Positions 11,828 to 21,912 of a stretch of 26,425 nucleotides of DNA are shown piece after piece (within the stretch, counting starts at the first letter, position 1; the number at the start of each line of letters is the position of its first letter). The stretch lies in assembly GCA_026260175.1 (NCBI GenBank), contig JAKCWW010005687.1, forward strand, positions 1 to 26,425, in the 5' to 3' direction. The position numbers and the translations under genes are program-made. The stretch comes from Reticulitermes lucifugus (lineage: Eukaryota > Arthropoda > Insecta > Blattodea > Rhinotermitidae). Under the pieces are notes generated by a model. It saw only the letters and a program-made list of their open reading frames with translations. It had not been told where the DNA came from and did no database searches.

Positions 11828-14800
11828 TCAGTTTTCATGGTCACTGTCCTCTTCATCTTCTAATTCAGGCATTGGAAAGCGCAAAATTGCTGCCACGCCT
11901 GTCAACTGATCAAGTTCTGAAATAGCAGGTTGATATCGGTTAGAAAAGCATGTGGTCACATTACTCCCATGTCACAAATTTTATCACACTATCAGAAAGT
12001 ACGGATCATAATCAAATGTCAACTTACGTTCCCCTGAGACATGCATACTTGAGAATATCTTTACTTCACCTCCAGATTCACGAACACTATCTACAAGGGT
12101 AACATAGCGTTTCCGCAGCTTTACGTCCTGGATTCTGAAAACATTGTACTGTTATTTAATATTATGCTGCATATCAAATTATTTCTTTCAGGTTTACTAT
12201 TTCAAGATACAGCTGTAATTACCACATTTAATGTAACTTTTTCTCCTATATTATCATCTCAAAAATAGATGGGGAAGGGGGGGGGGGCATGTTTTCTTAT
12301 AACTACACACAAAATGAAACATTCCTGGCATAGATATTTTCCTTAATATTAAAGATTATGAAGTGGGGTCACTGTATATGCACAGCTGTCTCACATTCAG
12401 GTAAATGCCGTATGTCATAAGGGTATTCTTCACCAGTCAATAAGGCAAAATACCTTGCCTTAATTCCACAACTTATAAAAACTGTCAAAAGATTGTTTGA
12501 AACTTTGAAGGTGAAGCTTCTGTATAAAAAAAAGTTCTGAAATGTGAAATGACATGAGACATTCAAAACTATGATGCGACTTGTTTGCACGTGTACAGGT
12601 AACATTTATGGGTTGACCCATTACACAGATATGATGCAAAGTTAACTTCTGGAAGTCTTAAAAACCTCAGTTCAGTGATGCTTGGAATTTTTCTTTCCCT
12701 AACTTATTAAACTACTGGAAAATGTGTTAGAATACATGCATTAACACTACTATTTTATTATCATCCATATGGGATATGACATTGGAATACACACAATGAA
12801 CAGAGAAACAATATTGTCTATGGTAATCAAATGCAGAGATTACCTAGCATGATCTATAGGAAAACATGGTGAAACAAGAGTGTTCTAACACACCAACACT
12901 GTATTTTGTAAAAACAACAGAATTCTGTTCCAAAAGTTTGCATTATAACTACCATAAGTAATCAAAATCAAAACAACTGTATATTAGGTATCAATGTGTC
13001 AGAATGAAGACATTGCACGAGATTTCTGTGACTCGTGCATGAACTCTTCAAGTCTCTCAATAAGATTCAAGACTCAGTGATGATGATGCTGCTTGCTATG
13101 CACTACTGATGGTCAATCACAAATCCTCCATTCAACCCACTGACACTGTTAATTGTTTGAATCCATTACTGAAAGAACCTTAGAAATGCATTAATCTCAA
13201 TATATGTTGTTTCACTGCAATGATGAGTGTTTTGGTTTGTAAGGACTTACCGAAAGAGATTATCTGATATGAGTAGTGTTTCAATTGCCTGAGCTTCATT
13301 AGCATGTTCAACATGTTTGGTGCCATAAAATGCTTTGGCCGGCTCAGTTTGCAGCATGGTATAGAAGGATTCTAAAGCTCGAACTTCACTGGATGCTTTG
13401 GTGTCTGCCATTTTTGCTATTACTGAAGGATCTGTCAGGACTTCTGCAGTACAGAAAAACATTACATGAATGTGAGTCAGTTCTGAGGATTGTTTTCTAA
13501 ACAGCACAGTAAGTCAAATCCATGCCAGGACCATATTTTTGGGAGACAGAAGGAACATAATTTACAACTGTAAGTATAGACATTAATTGTATTGAGTCAT
13601 GTATTGAAGTCAGAAACTGAATACATTTCTGTACTTTTGAAAAAGAGTGCACAACTATTAAGTAGCAGCAAATGAGAAACTTCATGATCACCTGGGAACT
13701 GTGAGGAATCAGCTGTGGCCTGTTTAACTATGCCATTTCAGCACTGTCTGGTGGGAGGGTGGAAAACCGTGAGATACCTTATCAAAATACTGGTCTACAG
13801 GCTTAGACTGAAACCAGGGGCATCCAGAATATGAAGGAAGAATTGTGATCACAATATTCAATAACCATGAAAATGTCCCACAAATTTAAGTAGTTCAGGT
13901 AACACTTATTTGCAACTACATACTTTACCTCTGAGTGAATGTTTGAAGCCACTGGAGGAATGGATCAGCATGAATTTGCTCTTATTCTCAAGGAGTATTT
14001 TGTTGTCCAACTTTATGGCTTGTTGGAACATGTACTCGTAGAACTGGTCACGAACGAACCCTGGACTGGCAATAAGGATGCACTTGACCACATCAAAATT
14101 CACATGACGTAGGATTCCTTGCATGACACTCTCAAAATATCGCTGTAAACCCTGCATAAGAAGACAGTCCTGTTAACTGGGACTAAACTCTACAGTTTAA
14201 CACTGTAGTGAAAAACTGAAACTTGTCTTTTAAAACTGCCATTCAAGAACCCATGTACCATGCTGTGAAGACATGCAGGAAATCTGCCATAATGCTTTAC
14301 ACATTCTTACACCTATGCACTAAATGGAGGCGAGACTTCAGCTCCACGTTACAGCTATTTACAACCCAAGAAAAAATCTCTCTCATCCACTAGAGAACCA
14401 CCAGTGAATGTGTTCCAAAAGTGATCCCTGGACTAAAGTATACTTAGTTGTTCTAACGATGCCAAATCTGTAGTACACACCACAATAAATTCCAAACTTG
14501 TAAATGTATTAAGCTGTAACTACATAGTTCTAAAATGAACATGTTTTGTTATAAGACTCCATAGTCACTAAGCAAGACAACTGCTCTTCCTGCATGTAGC
14601 AAAGTTATACACCAACGCCAAAAATGGTAAGATCAGAAGGTAATAATCTGAAGAAAATCCTAGTAGTTGTTAACTCTTTGTAGACATCTTTACATGTCAC
14701 CCAGCCTGCCCATGCTACTTATAAATGGCAGCAATCTCCTGCCACTGCAGCATTTTACTATTTTTGTACCTGCTTTGGTGTATACTGGTAAACAAGATGT

Positions 14801-16941
14801 ATTCTCTGGCCAACAAAATATACAAAAGTTCATATGGCTGTCATGTTGATGATGAATACTAGCACAACATAATTGCAAACTTCAATATGTTTTGCAGACA
14901 TGGTACGGCTGTTTGGATGGTGGTGGTCATCTTGGAAATGTTAGTCAACAACATATAAAGAACATGATGCAACACGTGAAGTATTTGAACATTCCAAAGG
15001 GCACTATATCAAAGAGATCCATAAGCTGACACCGAGCAAATAAGTATTGCCATATAGCACGAGAACACTGGGCATGACATAAGTACTGTTACATTTCATG
15101 ATTAATTTATTGGGGCCCATTTTCATATTGCTATTAAATTATGTACAACAGCTTGTGGTGTTGTAAGAGTCAGTTTGTGTGATTTTATATTCCTGTTTCA
15201 CTGATTAGCCATGTGGGTAGTAAAACTGCAATAAGACTACAGAATTATGTAACATGTACTAACTGGAAACACCATGATATTAACTAACCTTTTCATGTTG
15301 TTTTACATTGCCTTTTCTTTTACGTGGAATGCACTGATCAATTTTGGCTCGAACCAAGGTCATGCTAGATGTGATCAGACATATGTGTGCTAATCCTTCC
15401 TGCATCACCACTGCAGCAACATCTGCATGCTGCAAAATGATCATGTAACATCTAAATTAAAAAATTTCGGTTCAAGAGTGTTACACTGTTTACTAATCCA
15501 TTTATTATTCATACCTGTGTAGGATCACATGCTGTATCTACTCGCTCTAGTGCAACAGAGTCCCATTCTGATTTAGTTAGTGTAAATTTACGATTCACTT
15601 CCAGGTCCAAAGTGTGATATGCACCCATCTAAAACATGTGACATAAAATTACTTTTATATTTAAATGACTAACTTGGGCCAGCAACATCCCCAGTACATA
15701 TATCCTGGTCTTTACCTTGACATACTGATTTTCTGCTATGTTTCGTCCTTTCAGTCGAAGCACACATGCTTGTGTATCAAAGTCAATGTTTTCAATCCGG
15801 ATTGTTAATACTGTACGAACTCGGTTACTTGTTGATGAACCTGTAGATGATTCATTTTGCACTTTTCTGTGAATGGAAAATGAATAATAAATTAATTTAC
15901 ATAACTATGGTAAGGCTATGGAAAGAAGTCCTGTGACTGATCCCTCCACATCTCCCACATGCCGTTACACTTCTGCCTCTGATCCTCTTAGCTATTCAGT
16001 TAACATGAATGATGTTATATCCTGACCAAGGCAAATGGTAATGTCAGAAACAAAACTATTCAGTAATTCAGAATGTGCTGATATGTGACCTCATCCTTCT
16101 GCTTATTGGACTAGACAACCACTGGCCTTGGTCAGGACATGCTGATTACCACATAATCTTGACAGCAACAACAGCTACAGGCTGCCTGGCATAACCTAGA
16201 GAGGAGTGGAAGGAAATACAATTTTAGGCAAAAAGTGGGTAGCCCCCATTGTTGTCATCCCTCACCATCCATAGGAGAAAGGATGGTATATATACTCTGA
16301 TTACATTAGCCTGTCCAGTGACATTCTTATCATTAACTAAATAATTATATTCTGTACTGTTACTGGATGCAGACATTGTAGGCACTGAAATGCAACATGG
16401 GACAGAAGTGTGACCTTATTTTGTGCTAGTGCTTCAGTATTATAAGTATAAATTCAATGTTTCTGCCTACTGAATGATGCCATATTTTGATGTGGCGACC
16501 CCACTATGCAAGTTTTTATGTGCACCCACAAACTCCCAATCACATTCCACAACAGACAAATGTCAAAATGATGCACACTGCATATACTACAAAATAACAT
16601 TACATACAATGATCCTCAAGCCACCTTACCATATGATCCAACTGATCTTTCAAAATACATTCTACACCAAGATGTTATTTTTGGTATATAACGCACTCTC
16701 AGATTACCAGACCTTATTGTGGAGGCACGAACACAATCTCCTTCACTTATAAGGTTGTACGCATGCCACATGTCCTCTGATTCTTCTGGCATAAGGGTGA
16801 CACTCCTGAAAATGCGTATTATATTTACATGATTCACAGAATTTATGAAAGCATTAACCTAAAAGCATCTAATGAAGTAGGTAACACTTGATATACATAC
16901 CCTCCTCCATCTTTATCAACATTTTTGTTGATCAGTTTCAT
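11828..16941 (-). CDS. pelo: Pelota homolog (pelo/Dom34), complete, nine exons
   Basis: Cytoplasmic mRNA-surveillance factor, an eRF1 paralog that works with Hbs1 to split stalled ribosomes in no-go and non-stop decay. Exons in transcription order: 16901-16941, 16713-16805, 15716-15866, 15515-15628, 15289-15429, 13929-14151, 13251-13443, 12028-12134 and 11828-11916. All are GT-AG and phases join. The product is 383 residues; human PELO has 385. eRF1-like domain 1 covers about 1-130 ([34 protein letters not shown]). Domain 2 is about 134-268, with a basic PRKRKG loop near 168-173 and [14 protein letters not shown] near 199-212. Domain 3 is about 270-370 ([53 protein letters not shown]), then an acidic tail, [12 protein letters not shown]. 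No GGQ motif is present in domain 2, as expected for Pelota, which does not hydrolyse peptidyl-tRNA. Intron 2 has an unusual donor, GTCTGG. ATG at 16941 matches the family start MKL. Confidence 0.96.
12277..12287. repeat. Poly(G) run of 11
   Basis: An uninterrupted 11-base G run, preceded by GGGGAA, in pelota intron 7. On the pelota transcript it is a C run. No function can be assigned. Confidence 0.8.
16020..16137. repeat. 13-bp inverted repeat pair in pelota intron 2
   Basis: tcctgaccaaggc at 16020-16032 is exactly inverted at 16125-16137 (gccttggtcagga), 92 bases apart. It could be the termini of a small transposon relic. No target duplication was found and chance cannot be excluded. Confidence 0.35.
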
Positions 16942-17199
16942 TTCGGAATAAACTCTTTAACGGTCATTACACAAGACTGACATTCGGTGGCTAAAACAAG
17001 TGGACAGCGCATTTTTCCCCTCCTTCTTACCTACGCCGCACACACGTCCACCACGTACCGGAAATAAAGAACACAAATTGTCACATGAACCAATGTCTCG
17101 AAAGAGACTAGCAACAGTACTGCCCAAGGGCGACAGTTCTGAAAACTAAAATCAGTGCTACCAATGTAACATTTACTTTGGATGCGTAGTCAGCACAAG
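16942..17199. promoter_or_regulatory. Presumed pelota promoter, possibly bidirectional
   Basis: The region directly upstream of the pelota ATG regains CpG (for example around 17030-17070) after the CpG-poor gene body. It has no coding potential. A CCAAT pentamer lies near 17090. The next 200 bases on the other strand look like the start of a divergent transcript. Assignment as a promoter rests on position and composition only. Confidence 0.4.
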
Positions 17200-17406
17200 G
17201 TATATTGGTTGTAGTTGATTTGTAGGCAGCGTGTAGATGTGCTATGGTGTGTTGTGGCAGTCGTGACAGTGGTTGTTCGATGTCAGGTGTTGTGAGTCAA
17301 GTGATGTGTTTTGGTTGGTGTTTGTCCAGTAGTGAGCTTAATTTTAACGTGGTTGTGTTACAATGACTTGAAATAACAGTTCAACAGCAGGCTGCAACAA
17401 AAATAT
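17200..17406 (+). other. Candidate non-coding first exon of a divergent transcript
   Basis: The stretch is GT-rich with no long open frame. It ends at a consensus splice donor, GTAAGT, at 17407-17412, about 465 bases from the pelota start codon and pointing away from it. This would suit a 5' UTR exon of a + strand gene whose coding exons lie beyond the window. The 5' limit is arbitrary. The donor motif alone is weak evidence. Confidence 0.25.
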
Positions 17407-17412
17407 GTAAGT

Positions 17413-17934
17413 TATTGGTTTAAAATATAATAGTTAACACAAGAAATAATAACCGTTAACATCTTTGAATACAAACCCAACGTCATGGTCGCAACCCCAT
17501 TCAGGCTCGTGAGTAATTAAGGATTTTTTTCCTTACTGGTCTCTTTATCGTGCTCAGGAAAATATTTGAACCTGAGGAAGCATCAGTACACTGGAAATAA
17601 ACACACACTGAAGAACTTATTAATATGCAGCTTTCTCTAAATACTGTGTTACTAGAATAACGGAGGCATGTATCACACATAGTATAGATGAGACGTCTGT
17701 ACATAACTTTGCTGGATAGGATAGTGATCACTTGGAACACCCAGGCTTAGATCGAAGGTCGGTATTAAAACATGTGTAAAGATATGGATTAGACTGATCT
17801 GGCTCAGGTTAGAGGCCAGTGGCGGGCTTTTGTGAAGACCACAATGAATGTTTGGGTTCGCGAAAAGCTGCACCAGCTGAGAGCCTGTTAACTTCCCAAA
17901 CTCTGTTGCACTGAGTTATACAGCAGTTTACTCA
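17413..17934. other. Non-coding stretch, nothing recognised
   Basis: AT-rich sequence without a convincing exon, repeat or RNA gene. Short open frames here show no familiar protein motif. Confidence 0.4.
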
Positions 17935-18210
17935 TCTTCAGTTGCTTTAGATGTGCGTTGTCGAATCGAAGGATGATGACGATTGAGTGTTTGGGAAGGA
18001 TGTTGAAGAAAGCGGCGGCGATCCGTTTTAAGGCAGTATCCCAGCATTTACTTCGAGAGACTTAGGAGAGCCGCGAAAACGTCAGCATAGCTGACTTCTG
18101 GACCGAGAATCGAACCGTTGACTTCCCAAACACGGATCAGGAGAGCGGCTTTCTGGCTGGAATTGATAGGAATGGAGGTGTCGAATACATACCGCGCTAG
18201 TAACAAGTTA
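17935..18210 (-). mobile_element. tRNA-derived SINE, minus strand
   Basis: On the minus strand a B box GGTTCGATTCTC (18105-18116) lies downstream of an A-box-like TAGCGCGGTATG (18188-18199). The body then runs through an atgctgggatactgccttaa-type segment and cgccgccgctttcttc, ending with cgacaacgcacatctaaag near 17940. This order resembles a SINE body common in insect genomes. The boxes are farther apart than usual, so the head probably carries an insertion or is diverged. The limits are approximate. Confidence 0.6.
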
Positions 18211-19436
18211 GTCCTAGGCATTTCTGTTTGTAGATTATGTTGGTTGACATAAATCTGCAAATATCTCGTTTAATTTTGTGCCTTCATTAAGTCTCTTGTT
18301 TAGGCAAATTACGCCTGACATCGTTTAACGTCTTTATTGTGTGAGGTTCAAAGTGAGTGCTATGTACTCGTATATACCTAACTTTTTCAAAATAAACGTA
18401 CCCGTACTGAAACTTAGTTTTGGAATCCAATAATTTTAAATGTTGTAATCTCATAATCTGTTGACCAGTATGTACACAGTATGTAAGCTTGTCTGCTTAA
18501 ATTATATAAAATAAATATTTAACCAAGTTTTGTATGTCCTTCTAGACATCAACATTTTTATCCTGACAACAACTCAACGTGTCTGATATTGGGGACCCAG
18601 AGTAGAATTTGGCAGACAAATTTAATTTTGGTGTGCTATGGATTATTGATAACTTCAACTTTACAGAAAACCCAAAGTGAATTATATCAAAATTCAGAAA
18701 ATTACCCCCACTTTTAACAAGTCTTAATGCTGTTACACAAATTTCTCCAAGCATTTTCTGTGCTTTGATGATGGTTTAATATAAGTCGAACATGTAGCTA
18801 CGTTGATAAAACAAAACAGTTTGTTTTATTAATAGGTAGTTACTTTGACTGCTCTAGTTTGCTTAGGTCCATGTATAAAACACAACGGGATGTCTTACAT
18901 TAGGGCAGCCATGCAATTGAATATTATATGACGAGCAGCAAAACGTGCTTAGACTCTGTATGATCCCATGTCTGTGGTAACTGATTACTGCTACGGATAC
19001 TACGGTGTCTTATTTCTCTTTATTTATTTTTTTTTGTTCATTCAAAAATTCAGTGGAATAAATGAATTGGTTATCCCGCTGTTAGTGAGTAAGAGGTTGA
19101 CTTTGCAGCATTCTGCATATTCCATGTCACAGATTTAGATTAGTTATACCGTATAGTAAAAATGACATGTTGATTGACATGTGGAATTATGTTGAGCGGA
19201 ATCAAGAATCACTCGGCCTTATGAAGACTTGTGTTTTTGTTATAATTAGCATAGCTAATGGTAGTACTTTCGTTAGTTTCTGTATCCAGTTTCAGTCTAC
19301 GAATGAAAGTCTTTCAGTAGCGCCCAATAGAGAGGAACGTGATGCGGTTATTCTTGTCAAAAACAGCAGATTTGTAATGCGTACAGGAAGGAAAGACGTG
19401 GAACACGCGTTAGAATCTGACAGTAAATCACGTATC
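18211..19436. other. Non-coding stretch, nothing recognised
   Basis: No exon, RNA gene or known repeat could be supported. The open frame at 19167-19442 has no recognisable domain and runs into the target duplication and first bases of the next MITE, so it is not taken as a gene. Confidence 0.4.
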
Positions 19437-19444
19437 GTCTAACG

Positions 19445-19629
19445 TAGGGGTGTCCAGCCTTTTCTGGCAAAGGGCCGCAACCGTTATGGTGGGCTGGTTC
19501 GCGGGCCGCACGTGTAAAAGTCACAAAAAGTAGTATGCCTAACCTCCTAAATTATTTTGCAGTTTTTATATTACACATGTATATATATAATTAAAAATTT
19601 TGCTGCGGGCCGCGCGTTGGACACCCATG
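19445..19629. mobile_element. hAT-like MITE A, 185 bp
   Basis: The termini are inverted: TAGGGGTGTCCA at the left and TGGACACCCATG at the right. The flanks GTCTAACG (19437-19444) and GTATAACG (19630-19637) match at seven of eight bases, the 8-bp duplication size of hAT transposons. The interior is rich in GGGCCGC blocks near both ends and has no coding capacity. It was mobilised, if at all, by a transposase elsewhere. Confidence 0.8.
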
Positions 19630-19852
19630 GTATAACGATTTGGCGATGTGCGAATTATTAATTGCACTTCTAATCGCTAGAAATGTATGTGTGAAACGAA
19701 ATAGAAGGGCGCATTCCAGTGACGTAAAAACTGCACCAGACACATCCATTGCGACTTTGAAATTATTTATTCCATGCATTTTTCTTAAAATATTCATTCA
19801 TAAAACCAAACAAATGCACATATGTGAAACACAACTGTATAGTCTTTCACTG

Positions 19853-19893
19853 CTCCTACATGTTTCAGTACGTCTGTGCCATTCTCAGGGAGT
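19853..19893 (-). ncRNA. Hammerhead-like motif, copy 3, minus strand (degenerate)
   Basis: On the minus strand the core reads CTGAGAA (G8 of the hammerhead core is lost). It is followed by a GGCAC-side hairpin whose other side has drifted (GTACT), then GAAACATGTAGG. It is the left-arm partner of copy 2 and is judged non-functional. Confidence 0.4.
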
Positions 19894-20080
19894 TCATACA
19901 CCAAATTTTAAAACTTGATAAATTATTATAGATTACATCCGTAATATTCATTATATGTAGCATTAAGCAGATAAATTCAAAGTGCAGGGTGAATTTATCT
20001 GCTAAATGCTACATTTAATGAATATTACGGATGTAATCTATTAGCCTATATTTTAGCAAGTTTTAAATTTTGGTGTATGA

Positions 20081-20122
20081 ACTCCCTGAGGATGGCACAG
20101 ACGTGCCGAAACATGTAAGAGT
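20081..20122 (+). ncRNA. Hammerhead-like motif, copy 2
   Basis: The core CTGAGGA (20086-20092) is followed by an extra T, hairpin GGCAC-AGAC-GTGCC (20094-20107), GAAA (20108-20111) and CATGTA. Stem I pairs ACTC (20081-20084) with GAGT (20119-20122) after one mismatch. Stem III is the minimal AC/GT pair around AT, leaving GTA as the cleavage triplet. Both conserved core strings (CUGANGA and GAAA) are intact. The only core fault seen is the one-base insertion between A9 and stem II. Stem sequences differ from copy 1 while pairing is kept. Confidence 0.5.
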
Positions 20123-20401
20123 AGTGAAATACCATACAGTTGTGTTTGTCATATGTACATTTGTTTGTTTGGGTTTATAAATGAACATCTATTGCAATTC
20201 TGCATACAGACAGCTGACATAAATTTGGTGTTGTTAAGCAAATCCCACTTCAGGTATCACAGCCCATAGGGTTAGAAGCCGTTTACCACTTGAAAATACA
20301 TTAAATATATACTGTGTTGAAAAATAAAGGGCTTAGGTCTTAATTATATTGATTATGGAGAAGATTGGTAAGTTGGATTTGAGCATGAAGTAGGCCTAAA
20401 G

Positions 20402-20565
20402 TAGGGGTGCATAAATAATGGGAGGCATGTCTCTCGGGCGACAAACTTTGGACCGTGGCGCTTAGTATTTGTGGTCCAAAGTGTAGAATGTGCTTCATGT
20501 CACTCTTCTGGCGTCAAGAATTTAGAGGTGGCTCCTAGATAAATTGGAAAACTTGTGTACCCCTG
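20402..20565 (+). mobile_element. hAT-like MITE B, 164 bp
   Basis: The termini are TAGGGGTGCATAAAT and ACTTGTGTACCCCTG. The flanks GCCTAAAG (20394-20401) and GCTTAAAG (20566-20573) match at seven of eight bases. Its right half is homologous to MITE C read in reverse (shared GGT-GCTCCTAGAT block before the terminus), so B and C belong to one family in opposite orientation. No coding capacity. Confidence 0.8.
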
Positions 20566-20829
20566 GCTTAAAGTATGGATGATAGTGGGTAGATGCGAAC
20601 TACAGTTTGTACGGCAGCTCAATAACAAAGTTAAGCGAAGTCCGCTCAGTTAGTCTTGCAGAAGATGTATTCAGGCAGACGGGTGGACTCGACCTCCTGT
20701 ATATGCTTTCATTTTGTGCACTTGGTGAAAAGCACTCATGCTAGACATAGTAATTTGGAAATTCTCGCGTATATCTGTGTTTGACACTTTTATAAAGTAG
20801 TCTGTGTTGAAACAAAGTGACAGTTTAAC

Positions 20830-21212
20830 TTTTACGTGAAGCAGTGCTACAAGGAGGAAGACATGGCACCGGTGTTTCAGAATTGAACGTCATGTAACAG
20901 GGTCCGTAAGCCTTTCTTCGGAAGTTTAAGCCATAAGCCGTCGTTTTATGACTTTTGTAGCAGGCCTGCGAAGGGTACTGTACATTGTCAGTGCAGGCCT
21001 TGACCTCATTAACGAACTTCGTTGCCATGCGAGTACGGCGGTGTTTGTTGTGAACGTGACGCCATGCAGTTTGGTAGCTAGGTACCAGCGTTCCGGAGGG
21101 ATCTGTCACGTCCACATTTAGGGCGCCCTGAAGGTGGAGTAGTAGGTTCCTCCGAAACCTTGGCGTCTCTTATACGGCGTCACATTCCAGCAGACGCTTA
21201 ACCTCGTTTCTG
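20830..21212 (+). other. CpG-rich segment ending in a consensus splice donor
   Basis: This is among the most CpG-dense parts of the window, with more than 20 CpG in about 360 bases. It ends with ...TTTCTG followed by GTAAGT (21213-21218). It could be an untranslated first exon or CpG-island-like promoter of a + strand gene downstream. An open frame on the minus strand (20825-21115) shows no known domain and is not called. No other evidence of transcription. Confidence 0.25.
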
Positions 21213-21344
21213 GTAAGTGCAACCGTAAAAGGTTATTTTTTTAATTTTATTTATTCGTGGCTACATAACGAAGCTGTCAGTAACTCATGTTACAATAAAT
21301 GGTAGCATCGAATGACTGAATAATGGTAAATAGTGAATTGGAAA

Positions 21345-21690
21345 GAGGTGGGGAAGGAAGCGATTGTGGCCTAGTATAAGGTTATGTATCCAGATGGGCC
21401 TGGAAATGCTGAGGAAAACCTTGGAGGACGTTAGTCAATACTTGACAACGACGCACTTTACAAAACATGAAGCATCGGTGAACTCGCAAAACTTTGCTAA
21501 GGTAGTGGTGTAATCGCACATTAACAAGACGCTAAACTGAGCTAGTGTCTCAAGCCGTAATGCTTCTGACTTTTGTTATGTAGGCGCCCGGTTCCAGTCC
21601 CGGCCTTTACACCGCCGTCTTGCGTCTAGACGGATTCAAACCGAGAACCTCGGGAATACAAGCCGGAAGCTTTACAGTTTGACCCACTTT
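21345..21690 (-). mobile_element. Degenerate SINE region with two opposed tRNA-like heads
   Basis: The left part (about 21352-21430) contains gcgattgtggcctagtataa, an aggttatgtatccag-type stretch and gctgaggaaaaccttggagg, which resembles the body of a common insect SINE in reverse orientation. At 21640-21685 the minus strand reads as a tRNA-like head with ggttctcggtttgaatcc. Between them, at about 21541-21605 on the plus strand, lies another tRNA-like segment, tctcaagccgtaatgcttct up to the B-box-like ggttccagtcc. This looks like one SINE interrupted by, or adjoining, another in the opposite direction. Confidence 0.45.
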
Positions 21691-21738
21691 GCTCAGTTCA
21701 ATTTCTTGTTAATTCTCGATTACATCACTACCTTAAGG

Positions 21739-21904
21739 CAGGGGTACACGAATTTTTTTCAAAAATCTAGGAGCTACCTCAAAATTCCAGCCGCCACAAT
21801 GTTGACGCGAAGTAAGTGTCATACTGAGGACCCACGTATGTTAAGCAACACCGTGCAAATATAGTGGCCACGGCGACCTGGCGCCCGGGATTTGTGCACC
21901 CCTG
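21739..21904 (-). mobile_element. hAT-like MITE C, 166 bp, perfect 8-bp duplication
   Basis: The termini are CAGGGGTACACGAAT and its imperfect inverse ATTTGTGCACCCCTG. The flanks are identical: CCTTAAGG at 21731-21738 and 21905-21912. It is homologous to MITE B in inverse orientation. The intact duplication points to a cleaner, probably younger insertion than A and B. No coding capacity. Confidence 0.88.
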
Positions 21905-21912
21905 CCTTAAGG

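Larger units (their letters stand above)
19790..20189. repeat. 400-bp foldback (inverted repeat) with a tiny loop
   Basis: A left arm (19790-19979) and a right arm (19990-20189) are inverted copies with moderate divergence and about ten bases between them. Each arm holds a hammerhead-like motif and a stretch ending gtttggttttatgaatg or its variant. A transcript through it would fold into a long imperfect double-stranded RNA. Inverted end copies are seen in Penelope-like retroelements, but no reverse transcriptase or GIY-YIG remnant was found here. Confidence 0.85.

Noticed and set aside
13075..13150. C/D box snoRNA in pelota intron 7
   Set aside because: The boxes are on the strand opposite to the host transcript and the terminal stem would use bases of the C box itself.
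19167..19442. 91-residue open frame on the plus strand
   Set aside because: No known domain and no splice or promoter support. The frame ends one base short of the MITE A target-duplication end. Length is within chance for this composition.
20825..21115. 96-residue open frame on the minus strand in the CpG-rich block
   Set aside because: No recognisable motif. GC-richer sequence makes longer chance frames.
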